Below are positions 1 through 9,003 of a stretch of 21,238 bases of DNA, one piece after another. Source of the stretch: Pseudomonadota bacterium (lineage in GTDB: Bacteria > Pseudomonadota > Gammaproteobacteria > Burkholderiales > Rhodocyclaceae); contig JAJZPJ010000020.1 in NCBI GenBank assembly GCA_021811225.1, positions 1 through 21,238 of the forward strand, written 5' to 3'. The stretch's first letter is position 1. Each line of letters opens with the position of its first letter. Position numbers and translations under genes: made by a program. The notes beneath the pieces are model-generated. The model was not told the origin of the DNA. It worked only from the letters and a program-made list of their open reading frames with translations, and searched no databases.

Positions 1-14
1 GGTTTGTTCGCCAT
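1..14 (-). CDS. Start of an unidentified leftward gene, cut by the window edge
   Basis: An ATG at 14-12 reading leftward opens Met-Ala-Asn-Lys and then leaves the window. A purine-rich AGGGGGAA lies about 8 nt upstream (reading leftward), a good ribosome-binding site. A TACAAT hexamer at 51-46 could be the -10 box of its own promoter, though no good -35 is seen. In many betaproteobacteria argB is followed by a pyrimidine 5'-nucleotidase or the nucleoid-occlusion regulator SlmA. Either would fit, but four codons cannot decide it. Confidence 0.4.
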
Positions 15-77
15 CCGTGATTCCCCCTGTTCACCCTGAGCACGGATTGTAGCCGCAGCCGGGCGTGATCGACGGCG

Positions 78-962
78 TCACTTGCTCTTGATCAGCGTGC
101 CCACGCCCTCGTCGGTCAGGATCTCCAGCAGCAGGGCGTGCTCGACCCGGCCGTCGATGATATGGACGCTCCTCACGCCGCTCCTCGCCGCGTCCAGGGC
201 CGAGCCGATCTTCGGCAGCATGCCGCCGGAGAGCGTGCCGGCGGCGACCATGTCGTCGATTTCCTTGGGCGTGATGCCGGTCAGCAGCTGGCCGTTCTCG
301 TCCAGTACGCCCGGGGTATTGGTGAGCATGATCAGTTTTTCCGCCTTGAGGATCTCGGCGATCTTGCCGGCGACCACGTCGGCGTTGATGTTGTAGGTCT
401 CGCCCTCGGCGCCGACGCCGATCGGCGCGATCACCGGGATGAAGTCGCTGGAATGGAGCAGGGTGATCAGCGCCGGATCGATGGCGACGATTTCGCCGAC
501 CTGACCGATGTCGAGCAGATCGCCGGGCTTGTCCCGGTTCGGCATCAGCAGTTTCTTGGCACGGATGAAGGCGCCGTCCTTGCCGGTGAGACCGACCGCC
601 TTGCCGCCGTGCTGGTTGATGAGATGTACGACCTCCTTGTTGACCTGCCCGCCCAAGACCATTTCGACGATCGCCATGGTCTCGGCGTCGGTGACGCGCA
701 TCCCCTGGATGAACTCGCCTCTCTTGCCGATGCGCTTCAACAGTTCGTCGATCTGCGGGCCGCCGCCATGCACCACCACCGGATTCATGCCGACCAGCTT
801 GAGCAGCACGACGTCGCGCGCGAAGCAGTTTTTCAGGTGCGCGTCGGTCATGGCGTTGCCGCCGTACTTGATGACCATGGTCTTGCCGTGGAAGCGCTTG
901 ATGTAGGGCAGTGCCTCGGCGAGGATGCCGGTCTTGACGGCGGCGGAGAGCTGGTCGGTCAT
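78..962 (-). CDS. argB: Acetylglutamate kinase (ArgB)
   Basis: Phosphorylates N-acetyl-L-glutamate with ATP, the second step of arginine synthesis in the cytoplasm. The 294-residue protein shows the amino-acid-kinase fold: VIKYGGNAM near residue 31 (catalytic Lys and Gly loop), VVHGGGPQID for substrate binding, LTGKDG, and a C-terminal HALLLEILTDEGVGTLI segment like that lining the arginine site. About 25 residues precede the kinase core, resembling the N-terminal helix of hexameric, arginine-inhibited enzymes such as the Pseudomonas one, so feedback inhibition is likely (inference). The frame extends to a TTG at 989, but I chose the ATG at 962 because it gives the usual family length; a TAGAAT -10-like box at 1002-997 would also put the mRNA start next to that TTG. 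The gene lies 79 nt after nudB; argC is at the other end of the window. Confidence 0.96.
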   Translation of the reverse strand: MTDQLSAAVKTGILAEALPYIKRFHGKTMVIKYGGNAMTDAHLKNCFARDVVLLKLVGMNPVVVHGGGPQIDELLKRIGKRGEFIQGMRVTDAETMAIVEMVLGGQVNKEVVHLINQHGGKAVGLTGKDGAFIRAKKLLMPNRDKPGDLLDIGQVGEIVAIDPALITLLHSSDFIPVIAPIGVGAEGETYNINADVVAGKIAEILKAEKLIMLTNTPGVLDENGQLLTGITPKEIDDMVAAGTLSGGMLPKIGSALDAARSGVRSVHIIDGRVEHALLLEILTDEGVGTLIKSK

Positions 963-996
963 GATCGGGGCGGCAGTGAAGTTCGACAATGGCGGG

Positions 997-1002
997 ATTC
1001 TA
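997..1002 (-). promoter_or_regulatory. Possible -10 box for argB
   Basis: TAGAAT read leftward (5 of 6 matches to the sigma70 -10 consensus) lies in the nudB-argB spacer, 35 nt before the ATG at 962. No convincing -35 box is found 16-18 nt further upstream, so this is a weak call. Confidence 0.3.
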
Positions 1003-1041
1003 CCCGTCGCGCCGGCCTAGAGGTTGGGTCGGGGGCGGCGC

Positions 1042-1509
1042 TCAAGCGCAGGACGGCTCGTCCTGAAGCAGCGGCAGCATCAGGATCGCGTCGCGGTTGC
1101 TCCAGGAGAAGACCTTGTCGGCTGCGGCACGCCAGGGCAGCCAAAGATGGGCGAGGTGCTCGTCGGGCGCGAGGGTGACTTCGGTCTCGCGCGGCACGCA
1201 GAGGCTATAGACGTGCTCGACGTTGTGGCTCACGCCTTCCGGGTAACGGGAACGCCATTCGCGGAAGATCTCGAATCGGTTGGATAGACGCCAGTCGATC
1301 AATGTCTCCGGCCGGGCGGCGATACCGGTTTCCTCCCGCACTTCCCGGCGCGCCGTCAGGCGCAGGTCGCCCTGGTCGAGTTCGGCCTCGATGCTGCCGG
1401 TGACCGACTGCCAGAAGCCCGGGCGGGTGGCGCGTTCGAGCAGCAGGATCTCCTGTCGCGGCGTGTGGATCAGCACCAGCACCGAGACCGGCTTCTTGGC
1501 GCCGGGCAT
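1042..1509 (-). CDS. nudB: Dihydroneopterin triphosphate diphosphatase (NudB), Nudix family
   Basis: Predicted to remove pyrophosphate from dihydroneopterin triphosphate, the second step of folate synthesis. The 155-residue protein opens MPGAKKPVSVLVLIHT and has FWQSVTGSIE followed by REVREETGI (residues 55-63), the catalytic half of the Nudix box with its metal-binding glutamates. The spacing from the box glycine (38) to that Arg (55) is 17 residues rather than the canonical 14, so the loop is three residues longer than the Nudix consensus. The SHNVEHVYSLCVP stretch and the C-terminal FSWSNRDAI are typical of NudB. The frame runs open upstream to 1752, but that part is shadow of the barstar gene. 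The chosen ATG shares its A with the last base of the barstar stop (TGATG), implying translational coupling. Confidence 0.88.
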   Translation of the reverse strand: MPGAKKPVSVLVLIHTPRQEILLLERATRPGFWQSVTGSIEAELDQGDLRLTARREVREETGIAARPETLIDWRLSNRFEIFREWRSRYPEGVSHNVEHVYSLCVPRETEVTLAPDEHLAHLWLPWRAAADKVFSWSNRDAILMLPLLQDEPSCA

Positions 1510-1952
1510 CACAATCCGGGCAACCAACTGATGCCGTCGGCCTGCATGTCGACCAGACACCAGAACGCCACCCCCTGTTCGCGCCATTCCCCGGCGGCCG
1601 CCGCGAACAATTGCAGGGCCGCGACGAAATCTTCTTCGGCGCGCGTGCGCAACAGGTCGGAGTGTTCCAGCAGCACCAGATAACCCTCGGCGGGCCGCCA
1701 GCTCAAGTCGGCGAGGCAATCGGCGAGTGCGTCCCAGTTGTGACCGAACCACTCCGGCAGGGCCATGTCGCGCGCCAGCGCCGCGAGCAGGCCGGCCTTG
1801 TCCGTCGCCGCCGAAAGATCGACCCGGAATACCGCATAGTCGCAGTCTTGGGCGGCGGCGAGGATCTGCTCCGGGCCGGCCAGCGGCAGGTGATAGACGC
1901 CGGCGCGCGAGGCGTCTTGGAGCAGCGCCTTAAGCTGGTTTGCATCATTCAT
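1509..1952 (-). CDS. Barstar-family ribonuclease inhibitor
   Basis: Likely the cytoplasmic inhibitor of the ribonuclease encoded just upstream. The 147-residue protein carries the barstar signature LPEWFGHNWDALADCL (residues 65-80), which aligns with LPEYYGENLDALWDCL of Bacillus barstar. Asp74 and Asp78 match barstar Asp35 and Asp39, which bind the RNase active site. Tyr29 and Tyr30 are replaced by Trp68 and Phe69, Trp38 by Ala, and no clear equivalent of Glu76 is seen. It is longer than Bacillus barstar (89-90 aa), with about 45 extra N-terminal residues. No signal peptide. Its ATG overlaps the RNase stop by four bases (ATGA), and a GGAG lies 9 nt upstream, a better ribosome site than the RNase gene has. 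That it binds this RNase is inferred from family and adjacency. Confidence 0.88.
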   Translation of the reverse strand: MNDANQLKALLQDASRAGVYHLPLAGPEQILAAAQDCDYAVFRVDLSAATDKAGLLAALARDMALPEWFGHNWDALADCLADLSWRPAEGYLVLLEHSDLLRTRAEEDFVAALQLFAAAAGEWREQGVAFWCLVDMQADGISWLPGL

Positions 1953-2290
1953 TCGCGGATGCTCCGGAAGCTGCGGTAATGATCGCCGCTGTAGTAGTAC
2001 TCGCCCGGCCGGCCGACGATGATCCGGCGGGGACCCCGGTCGCGCCGTCCGGGCGTGGGCACCGTGTATTCGCGGTAATAGCCGGGGGATCGGTAGGGCA
2101 GGCGCCGTTCATGATTGCCGAAGACGATGCCGTCGCGGCGGTAGGGGAAGGGGCCGCCGCGCTCGATCAGACGCAGCGTCTGTTGCGCCGCGCGCGGCAA
2201 TTCGCCGCGGGGGACGGCGGCGGGCAGAGTTACCCCGGCCGCCGTCAATGCCGCGCAGCTCAGCCAGAGGGCGAGCAGCAGGCGGCGCAT
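1949..2290 (-). CDS. Secreted guanyl-specific ribonuclease, RNase Sa / barnase (N1/T1) family
   Basis: Predicted exported endoribonuclease that cuts RNA after guanosine. The 113-residue protein starts MRRLLLALWLSCAALTAAG, a basic then hydrophobic signal peptide, leaving about 90 mature residues. The body closely follows Streptomyces RNase Sa: LPRAAQQTLRLIERGGPFPY, DGIVFGNHERRLP, GYYREYTVPTPG, RRIIVG and YYSGDHYRSF. Catalytic residues are present: Glu74 (RNase Sa Glu54), Arg85 and Arg89 (Arg65, Arg69) and His104 (His85). The mature part has no cysteine, so it lacks the RNase Sa disulfide. The longer open frame to 2401 is aspS shadow; the chosen ATG lies 2 nt after the aspS stop. The site before it is poor (no good Shine-Dalgarno within 15 nt), suggesting low, aspS-coupled translation. 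The barstar-type inhibitor follows at once. Confidence 0.9.
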   Translation of the reverse strand: MRRLLLALWLSCAALTAAGVTLPAAVPRGELPRAAQQTLRLIERGGPFPYRRDGIVFGNHERRLPYRSPGYYREYTVPTPGRRDRGPRRIIVGRPGEYYYSGDHYRSFRSIRE

Positions 2291-2292
2291 GT

Positions 2293-4089
<1,797 letters not shown>

Positions 4090-4100
4090 GTTGGTTTCCG

Positions 4101-4124
4101 TGAAAAAGCCGCCAGGAGGCGGCT
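4101..4124 (-). terminator. Intrinsic terminator-like hairpin just before aspS (possible attenuator)
   Basis: Read leftward, GCCGCC (4123-4118), loop TCCT, GGCGGC (4113-4108) and then TTTTT (4107-4103) form a perfect six-pair GC stem followed by a U-tract. It overlaps the DUF502 stop codon and ends only 13 nt before the aspS ATG at 4089. It may terminate the fmdB-DUF502 transcript, but there is no room for a separate aspS promoter downstream of it, so aspS transcription must read through. That arrangement suggests attenuation. Confidence 0.65.
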
Positions 4125-4743
4125 ATTGGTTCTGGGCGCGGCCCAGGGGGTTGCGCATGGGAGGGGCGACCACGCCCATCGAGATGATGTACTTCAGCGC
4201 CTCATCGACGCTCATGTCGAGTTCTATCACGTCGGCGCGCGGCAGCATCAGGAAGAAGCCCGAGGTTGGATTGGGCGTGGTCGGCAGATAGACGCTGACG
4301 TATTCGCCGCGCAGGTGGAGGCTGACATCGCCCCCCGGTTGGCCGGTGAGGAAGGCGATGGTCCAGCAGCCTGAGCGCGGATACTGCACCAGTAGCGCCT
4401 TGCGGAAGGCCTCGCCGGTCGAGGAGAACAGAGTGTCGGAGACCTGCTTGACGCTGTAATAGACCGACTTCACCACCGGGATGCGCGACAACACGCCCTC
4501 CCAGAAACGCACCAGACGCTGACCGATGATGTTCGCGGTAACGAGACCGGTGAGAAATACCACCAGCAGCGTCAGGATCGCGCCGACGCCGGGCACGTAG
4601 AAACCGAGCAGGGTCTCCGGCCGGATCGACACCGGCAGCAGCAGCAGCGATTGATCCATGGTGCCGACGATCAACGACAGCACCCAGGCGGTAATCGCCA
4701 GCGGAACCCAGATCAGCAGGCCGGTAATGAAATACTTCTTCAT
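4123..4743 (-). CDS. DUF502 family inner-membrane protein
   Basis: Function unknown. The 206-residue protein starts MKKYFITGLLIWVPLAITAW and has two membrane segments (about 7-27 and 52-75), followed by a soluble domain with the family's conserved stretches IPVVKSVYYSVKQVSD (88-103), YPRSGCWTIAFLTG (121-134) and TTPNPTSGFFLMLPR (155-169). The longer open frame to 4881 adds a proline/arginine-rich tail that is shadow of the FmdB gene, so I start at the ATG at 4743. A five-pair hairpin with a TTTT loop (4760-4747) overlaps the AGG directly before this ATG. FmdB gene, DUF502 and aspS commonly occur together in betaproteobacteria (from memory), hinting at shared regulation rather than shared function. 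Confidence 0.85.
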   Translation of the reverse strand: MKKYFITGLLIWVPLAITAWVLSLIVGTMDQSLLLLPVSIRPETLLGFYVPGVGAILTLLVVFLTGLVTANIIGQRLVRFWEGVLSRIPVVKSVYYSVKQVSDTLFSSTGEAFRKALLVQYPRSGCWTIAFLTGQPGGDVSLHLRGEYVSVYLPTTPNPTSGFFLMLPRADVIELDMSVDEALKYIISMGVVAPPMRNPLGRAQNQ

Positions 4744-4771
4744 CCTGCGGGAAAACCCGCCCGTCGCACTT

Positions 4772-5032
4772 TCAATGGCAGGCACAAGACCCGCTCCCCC
4801 CCTGGCAGGGAGGTGCCTCCGTCTTGGTTTCGCTCTTGGCGGCGCTGGCACCGCCTTTGAAGTCGGTCGCGTACCAGCCACTGCCCTTGAGCTGGAAACC
4901 AGGGGCGGTCAGTTGCTTGCTGAAGGTTTCGGCATGGCATTCGGGGCAGGTGGTGAGCAGCGGGTCGCTCATTTTCTGCAACACTTCCTTCTCGTGGCCG
5001 CAACTGCTGCAACGGTAGGCATAGATCGGCAT
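4772..5032 (-). CDS. FmdB-family zinc ribbon protein
   Basis: Small cytoplasmic protein of 86 residues, probably a zinc-binding regulatory or structural factor; the family's true role is unclear despite its name (formamidase regulator). MPIYAYRCSSCGHEKE begins the zinc ribbon: Cys8 and Cys11, then Cys29 and Cys32 in TTCPECH. WYATDF near residue 53 is the usual end of the family core. A Gly/Ser/Lys-rich tail ends with three further cysteines (76, 83, 85) and a final His. I take the ATG at 5032 rather than the upstream one at 5044 because GGAGG lies five nt before it and MPIYAYRC is the family's standard start. It is the first gene of the leftward aspS group. Confidence 0.88.
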   Translation of the reverse strand: MPIYAYRCSSCGHEKEVLQKMSDPLLTTCPECHAETFSKQLTAPGFQLKGSGWYATDFKGGASAAKSETKTEAPPCQGGSGSCACH

Positions 5033-5052
5033 GACTGCCTCCAAAAGACGAG

Positions 5053-5058
5053 ATTATA
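5053..5058 (-). promoter_or_regulatory. Possible -10 box before the FmdB gene
   Basis: An exact TATAAT reads leftward at 5058-5053, 20 nt before the ATG. The position 17 nt further upstream falls in the GC-rich hairpin and holds no -35-like sequence, so the hexamer could instead simply be the AT-rich tail of that hairpin. Confidence 0.3.
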
Positions 5059-5084
5059 ACTTAACCGCCGGAACCCCCCGGCGG
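5053..5084 (-). terminator. Probable terminator after pilD
   Basis: CCGCCGG (5084-5078) and CCGGCGG (5071-5065), read leftward, form a perfect seven-pair stem with a six-base loop. The following TTAAGTTATAAT is U-rich but interrupted. It lies about 40 nt after the pilD stop, in the only spacer between the pil genes and the FmdB gene, so it probably ends the pil transcript. Confidence 0.5.
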
Positions 5085-5123
5085 CGCATCGATGGGGCGT
5101 AGATGCGGGCGCCGGGCGCTATT

Positions 5124-5987
5124 TCAAGCGCTCACCAGGCCCAGGTAGGCGTGCGTCAGCGGCTTGCCCCAGAACAGGGCGAGCACGCCGGCGGCGGCGA
5201 GATAGGGACCGAACGGGATGGGCACTTCACGGCCGCGCTTGGCCAGGACGATCAAGGCGATGCCGACCAGGGCGCCGACTAAGGATGAGAGCAGGATCGT
5301 CAGGGGCAGCAATTGCCAGCCGAACCATGCGCCGATCGCGGCCAAGAGCTTGAAGTCGCCGTAGCCCATGCCCTCCTTGCCGGTGGCGAGCTTGAAGCCC
5401 CAATAGACGCTCCACAAGGCCAGATAGCCGGCGACGGCGCCGATCACCGCGCTCCTGAGGTCGGTGAAACCGCCGCCGACATTGACCAGCAGGCCCAGCC
5501 ATAACAGCGGCAACGTGATGTCGTCGGGCAGGAGCTGGGTGTCGAGATCGATGAAGCTGAGCGCGATCATCGCCCAGATGAACAGCAGGGCGCCGGCAGC
5601 TGCCACGGTGAAGCCGAAATGCCAGCCGGCGTAGGCGGAGAGCAGGGCCGTGAGCGCCTCGATCGCGGGGTAGCGCGGGCTGATCCTCGCTTGGCAGGCG
5701 CGGCAGCGGCCGCGCAGGGCGAGGTAGCTCAAGAGCGGAATGTTCTCCCATGCCGAAATCGGATGGCCGCACTTGGGGCAACGCGAACCCGGACGGGACA
5801 GCGACAGCGCCTCCTGCGCCGGCGCCGGCTCGCCCGCTAGCTCTGCGCACTGCGCCCGCCACCCGCGTTCCATGATCAGCGGCAGGCGATGGATGACGAC
5901 ATTCAGGAAGCTGCCGATGGCCAGACCGAACAGCAGACAGGCCGCGGCGAAATGGGCCGGATCGGCCAGGAAATCGAGCAGGGTCAT
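5124..5987 (-). CDS. pilD: Type IV prepilin peptidase / N-methyltransferase (PilD)
   Basis: Inner-membrane aspartic protease that cleaves the leader of type IV prepilins and related pseudopilins, then methylates the new N-terminus. The 287-residue protein has GSFLNVVIHRLP (25-36), a cytoplasmic zinc loop with CPKC (70-73) and CRAC (95-98), then FIDLDTQLLPD with Asp147 and GMGYGDFK with Asp211, the two catalytic aspartates. Six or more hydrophobic helices fill the rest. It lies 16 nt after pilC, completing pilB-pilC-pilD. The usual betaproteobacterial followers coaE, zapD and yacG are not next to it; a hairpin and the FmdB gene come instead. Confidence 0.96.
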   Translation of the reverse strand: MTLLDFLADPAHFAAACLLFGLAIGSFLNVVIHRLPLIMERGWRAQCAELAGEPAPAQEALSLSRPGSRCPKCGHPISAWENIPLLSYLALRGRCRACQARISPRYPAIEALTALLSAYAGWHFGFTVAAAGALLFIWAMIALSFIDLDTQLLPDDITLPLLWLGLLVNVGGGFTDLRSAVIGAVAGYLALWSVYWGFKLATGKEGMGYGDFKLLAAIGAWFGWQLLPLTILLSSLVGALVGIALIVLAKRGREVPIPFGPYLAAAGVLALFWGKPLTHAYLGLVSA

Positions 5988-6003
5988 GGCGGATACCGTA
6001 GCG

Positions 6004-7236
6004 TCAGACGGTCTGCGCCACTTTGAAGATGGGCAGGTACATGGCGATCACCAGACCGCCGATCAGGGTGCCCAGAACCACCATGATGATCGGTTCCATC
6101 AGACTGGAGAGGGCGTCGACCGCATCGTCGACCTCGGCCTCGAAGAAGTCGGAAACCTTCGAGAGCATGGCGTCTAGTTGGCCCGACTCCTCGCCGATCG
6201 CCACCATCTGGATGACCATGCTCGGAAACACCGTGGCGTTTTGCATCGCCACGGTGAGACTGGTGCCGGTGCTCACTTCGCCCTGGATCTGTTTGGTGGC
6301 CATTTTGTAGACGTGGTTGCCGGCGGCGCCGCCGACCGAGTCGAGCGCTTCCACTAGCGGCACGCCGGCGGCGAACATGGTGGACAGGGTACGCGCCCAG
6401 CGCGCGATGGTCGCTTTTCTGACGATAGCCCCGAATACCGGCACGCGCAGCAGGGTCTTGTCCATGAAGATCTGCATCGGCAGCGAGCGTTTCCAGAAGT
6501 AAAAGAAGGCGTAGAAAGCACCGAAGATGCCGCCGAAGATCAGATACCAGTGGGCGACGAAGAAGTCGGAGATCGCGATCACGAACAGCGTCGGCGCCGG
6601 CAGGTCGGCGCCGAAGCTCTTGAACACGTTCTTGAACGCCGGGATCACGAAAATCATGATGATCGCGGTGATGACGAAAGCGACCACGAGGATGGCGATC
6701 GGATAGAACAGCGCCGACTTGATCTTAGACTTGATCGCCAGGATTTTTTCCTTGTAGGTAGCCAGGCGGTCGAGCAGTGAGTCGAGAATGCCGGCCTGTT
6801 CGCCGGCGCCCACCAGATTGCAGAACAGCGCGTCGAAGTACAGTGGGTACTTGCGGAAGGCCTGGTTGAGACTGGAGCCGGTCTCGACGTCGTTCTTGAT
6901 GTCGTTCAACAGCTTGCCGACGGCGCGGTTGCTGGCACCCTTGCCGACGATCTCGAAGGCCTGCAGCAACGGCACGCCGGCCTTCAGCATGGTGGCGAGC
7001 TGGCGCGTGAACAGCGTGATGTCCTTGTCGGTGACGCTGCCGCCCTTGGCAAAGCCCTGTTTCTTGATCTTGCTGACGCGGATGCCCTGGCGGCGCAGAG
7101 TCGCCTGCACCATGGTTTCGCCGCCGGCACGCATCTCGCCGCGGACCAGCTTGCCGCTCTTGTCCTTGCCCTCCCAGGCGAAGGCGAACTCCTTGATCTG
7201 TCCGGCTCTCTTGTCTGCTTTCGTGGCGGTGGCCAT
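6004..7236 (-). CDS. pilC: Type IV pilus inner-membrane platform protein (PilC)
   Basis: Inner-membrane platform of the type IV pilus motor, linking the PilB/PilT ATPases to the growing fibre. The 410 residues match the family length. FAWEGKDKSGKLVRGEMRA (about 18-36) is the typical N-terminal start; two T2SSF repeats follow, about 75-198 (LFTRQLATMLKAGVPLLQAF) and 275-400 (ARWARTLSTMFAAGVPLVEA), with hydrophobic helices near 180-205, 220-245 and 378-402. AGRGGETMVQATLRRQGI-like spacing favours PilC of pili over GspF of type II secretion. AGGGG lies 9 nt before the ATG. It is 21 nt after pilB and 16 nt before pilD, so all three are likely one transcript. Confidence 0.95.
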   Translation of the reverse strand: MATATKADKRAGQIKEFAFAWEGKDKSGKLVRGEMRAGGETMVQATLRRQGIRVSKIKKQGFAKGGSVTDKDITLFTRQLATMLKAGVPLLQAFEIVGKGASNRAVGKLLNDIKNDVETGSSLNQAFRKYPLYFDALFCNLVGAGEQAGILDSLLDRLATYKEKILAIKSKIKSALFYPIAILVVAFVITAIIMIFVIPAFKNVFKSFGADLPAPTLFVIAISDFFVAHWYLIFGGIFGAFYAFFYFWKRSLPMQIFMDKTLLRVPVFGAIVRKATIARWARTLSTMFAAGVPLVEALDSVGGAAGNHVYKMATKQIQGEVSTGTSLTVAMQNATVFPSMVIQMVAIGEESGQLDAMLSKVSDFFEAEVDDAVDALSSLMEPIIMVVLGTLIGGLVIAMYLPIFKVAQTV

Positions 7237-7257
7237 TTTCCGATTCCCCTGTGTGCC

Positions 7258-8967
7258 TCAGTCGTTGGTACAGGCGAGCACTTCTTCCAGCGACGTGATT
7301 CCCTGCTTGACCTTGAGCAAGCCGGACTGGCGCAGATCCCTGACGCCCTCGCGGCGTGCCTGATCGGCGATGTCCATGGCGTTGCCTCCGGTCATGATCA
7401 GGCGACCGATTTCTTCAGAAATCGGCATTACCTGATAGATGCCGACCCGCCCCTTGTAACCGCTACCTTTGCACAGCTCGCAGCCGCCGGGTCCATAGTG
7501 CTGCCAACTGCCGTCGAGTTCCTCTGCGGTAAACCCCGCCTGCAGTAGCGCCTCCGTCGGGATCGACAGCGGCAGCTTGCAGGAGCACAGGCGGCGCGCC
7601 AGACGCTGGGCGGTGATCAAGATCACGCTCGAAGCGATGTTGAATGCCGCGATGCCCATGTTCAGCATGCGCGACAGCGTCGTCGGCGCATCGTTGGTGT
7701 GCACCGTGGACAATACCAGATGGCCGGTCTGTGCGGCTTTGATCGAGATCTCGGCGGTTTCCAGGTCGCGGATCTCGCCGACCATGATGATGTCGGGGTC
7801 CTGGCGCAGGAAGGACTTGAGCGCTGCCGTGAAGCTGAGCCCGGCCTTCTCGTTGATATTGACCTGATTGACCCCGGGCAGATTGATTTCGGCCGGATCC
7901 TCCGCCGTCGAAATATTGACCCCCGGTTTGTTGAGCAGGTTGAGGCAGGTGTAAAGGGATACCGTCTTGCCGCTGCCGGTGGGGCCGGTCACCAGCACCA
8001 TGCCGTAGGGGCGATTGATGGCGGTGAGCATGGCTTCCCGCTGGTCCGGTTCGTAACCGAGCGCATCGATGCCGAGCAGGGCGGCAGAGGCATCGAGGAC
8101 GCGCATCACGATCTTTTCGCCGTACAGCGTCGGCAGCGTCGATACCCGGAAATCGATCGACTTGTTCTTGGACAGAACCAGCTTCATGCGGCCATCCTGC
8201 GGAATCCGTTTCTCGGATATGTCCAGACGCGAGACCACCTTGATCCGCGAGGCGATCTTCTCCTTGACGACCAGCGGTGGCTGGGCGATCTCGCGCAGGA
8301 CACCATCGGTGCGATAACGAATCCGGTAGTATTTCTCGTAGGGTTCGAAATGGATGTCGGAGGCGCCCTCGGTGATGGCATCGTGGAGGATCTTCTGCAG
8401 GAATTTGACTACCGGCGCATCGTCGATATCGAGGTTGTCGGCCTGGATGGCCGCCTCCTTGACGGCGGCATCCTCGAATTCGAGGTGAAGATCCTCGCGC
8501 GTGAACTCGTTGAGCGAGGCTGCTGGGAGCAGATAGCTGGCGACCAGCGTCGCCAATTTGTCGCTCTCGACCACCACCGGGTCGACCACCAGTCCCGTCT
8601 GGAAACGAATCTCGTCCAGCGCGCTGAGATTGGTGGGGTCGGCCAGCGCCACCGCGATGCGATTGCCGCGACGCGTGAGCGCGAGCACCTGATGCATCTG
8701 CATCAGTTTACGGTCGATGGTGCCGCTGGTCATCCGCGTCATGTCGAAGGCGGCGATATCGAGTAGCGGATAGCCGAAGGTGCTGGCGGCAAAGCTGGCG
8801 ATCTCGTGGGGCTTCATGCGGCCGCTGATGATCAACTGGTCAACGAAACCGCTGCTGCTCTTGGCGCCGTGATTCGCCATGGCCTCGGCCTCGTCTTCCA
8901 TCAGGTGCCCCTGCTGTACCAGTGCGCGCGCCAGGCTGCTCAGAGTGGTCTGCAGAATCGCCGTCAT
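7258..8967 (-). CDS. pilB: Type IV pilus assembly ATPase (PilB)
   Basis: Cytoplasmic hexameric ATPase that powers pilus extension. The 569 residues comprise an N-terminal T2SSE_N domain (about 1-150), then the ATPase with Walker A GPTGSGKT (328-335), an Asp box region EDPAE (356-360), Walker B DPDIIMVGEIRD (390-401) and the His box STVHTND (420-426). A zinc site is formed by CSC (461-463) and CELC (496-499), as in PilB but not the retraction ATPase PilT. It begins the pilB-pilC-pilD run. The presence of all motifs indicates an active motor; pilin genes are not in the window. Confidence 0.96.
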   Translation of the reverse strand: MTAILQTTLSSLARALVQQGHLMEDEAEAMANHGAKSSSGFVDQLIISGRMKPHEIASFAASTFGYPLLDIAAFDMTRMTSGTIDRKLMQMHQVLALTRRGNRIAVALADPTNLSALDEIRFQTGLVVDPVVVESDKLATLVASYLLPAASLNEFTREDLHLEFEDAAVKEAAIQADNLDIDDAPVVKFLQKILHDAITEGASDIHFEPYEKYYRIRYRTDGVLREIAQPPLVVKEKIASRIKVVSRLDISEKRIPQDGRMKLVLSKNKSIDFRVSTLPTLYGEKIVMRVLDASAALLGIDALGYEPDQREAMLTAINRPYGMVLVTGPTGSGKTVSLYTCLNLLNKPGVNISTAEDPAEINLPGVNQVNINEKAGLSFTAALKSFLRQDPDIIMVGEIRDLETAEISIKAAQTGHLVLSTVHTNDAPTTLSRMLNMGIAAFNIASSVILITAQRLARRLCSCKLPLSIPTEALLQAGFTAEELDGSWQHYGPGGCELCKGSGYKGRVGIYQVMPISEEIGRLIMTGGNAMDIADQARREGVRDLRQSGLLKVKQGITSLEEVLACTND

Positions 8968-9003
8968 CGCCCGTTTTGTTTCAGTCCATATGGATAATTC
9001 GGG

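Noticed and set aside
963..989. TTG start at 989 for argB
   Set aside because: No ribosome site precedes it and a -10-like box ends eight bases upstream; the ATG at 962 gives the usual family N-terminus.
138..1178. 346-codon + strand frame opposite argB and nudB
   Set aside because: Low-complexity Asp/Gly/His/Arg composition and antisense to two identified genes.
7699..8766. 355-codon + strand frame opposite pilB
   Set aside because: Antisense shadow of the PilB coding sequence with no family likeness.
5124..8967. Reading pilBCD as a type II secretion cluster
   Set aside because: The three-gene order and protein features fit type IV pili; no gsp pseudopilin, secretin or GspL/M genes are nearby.
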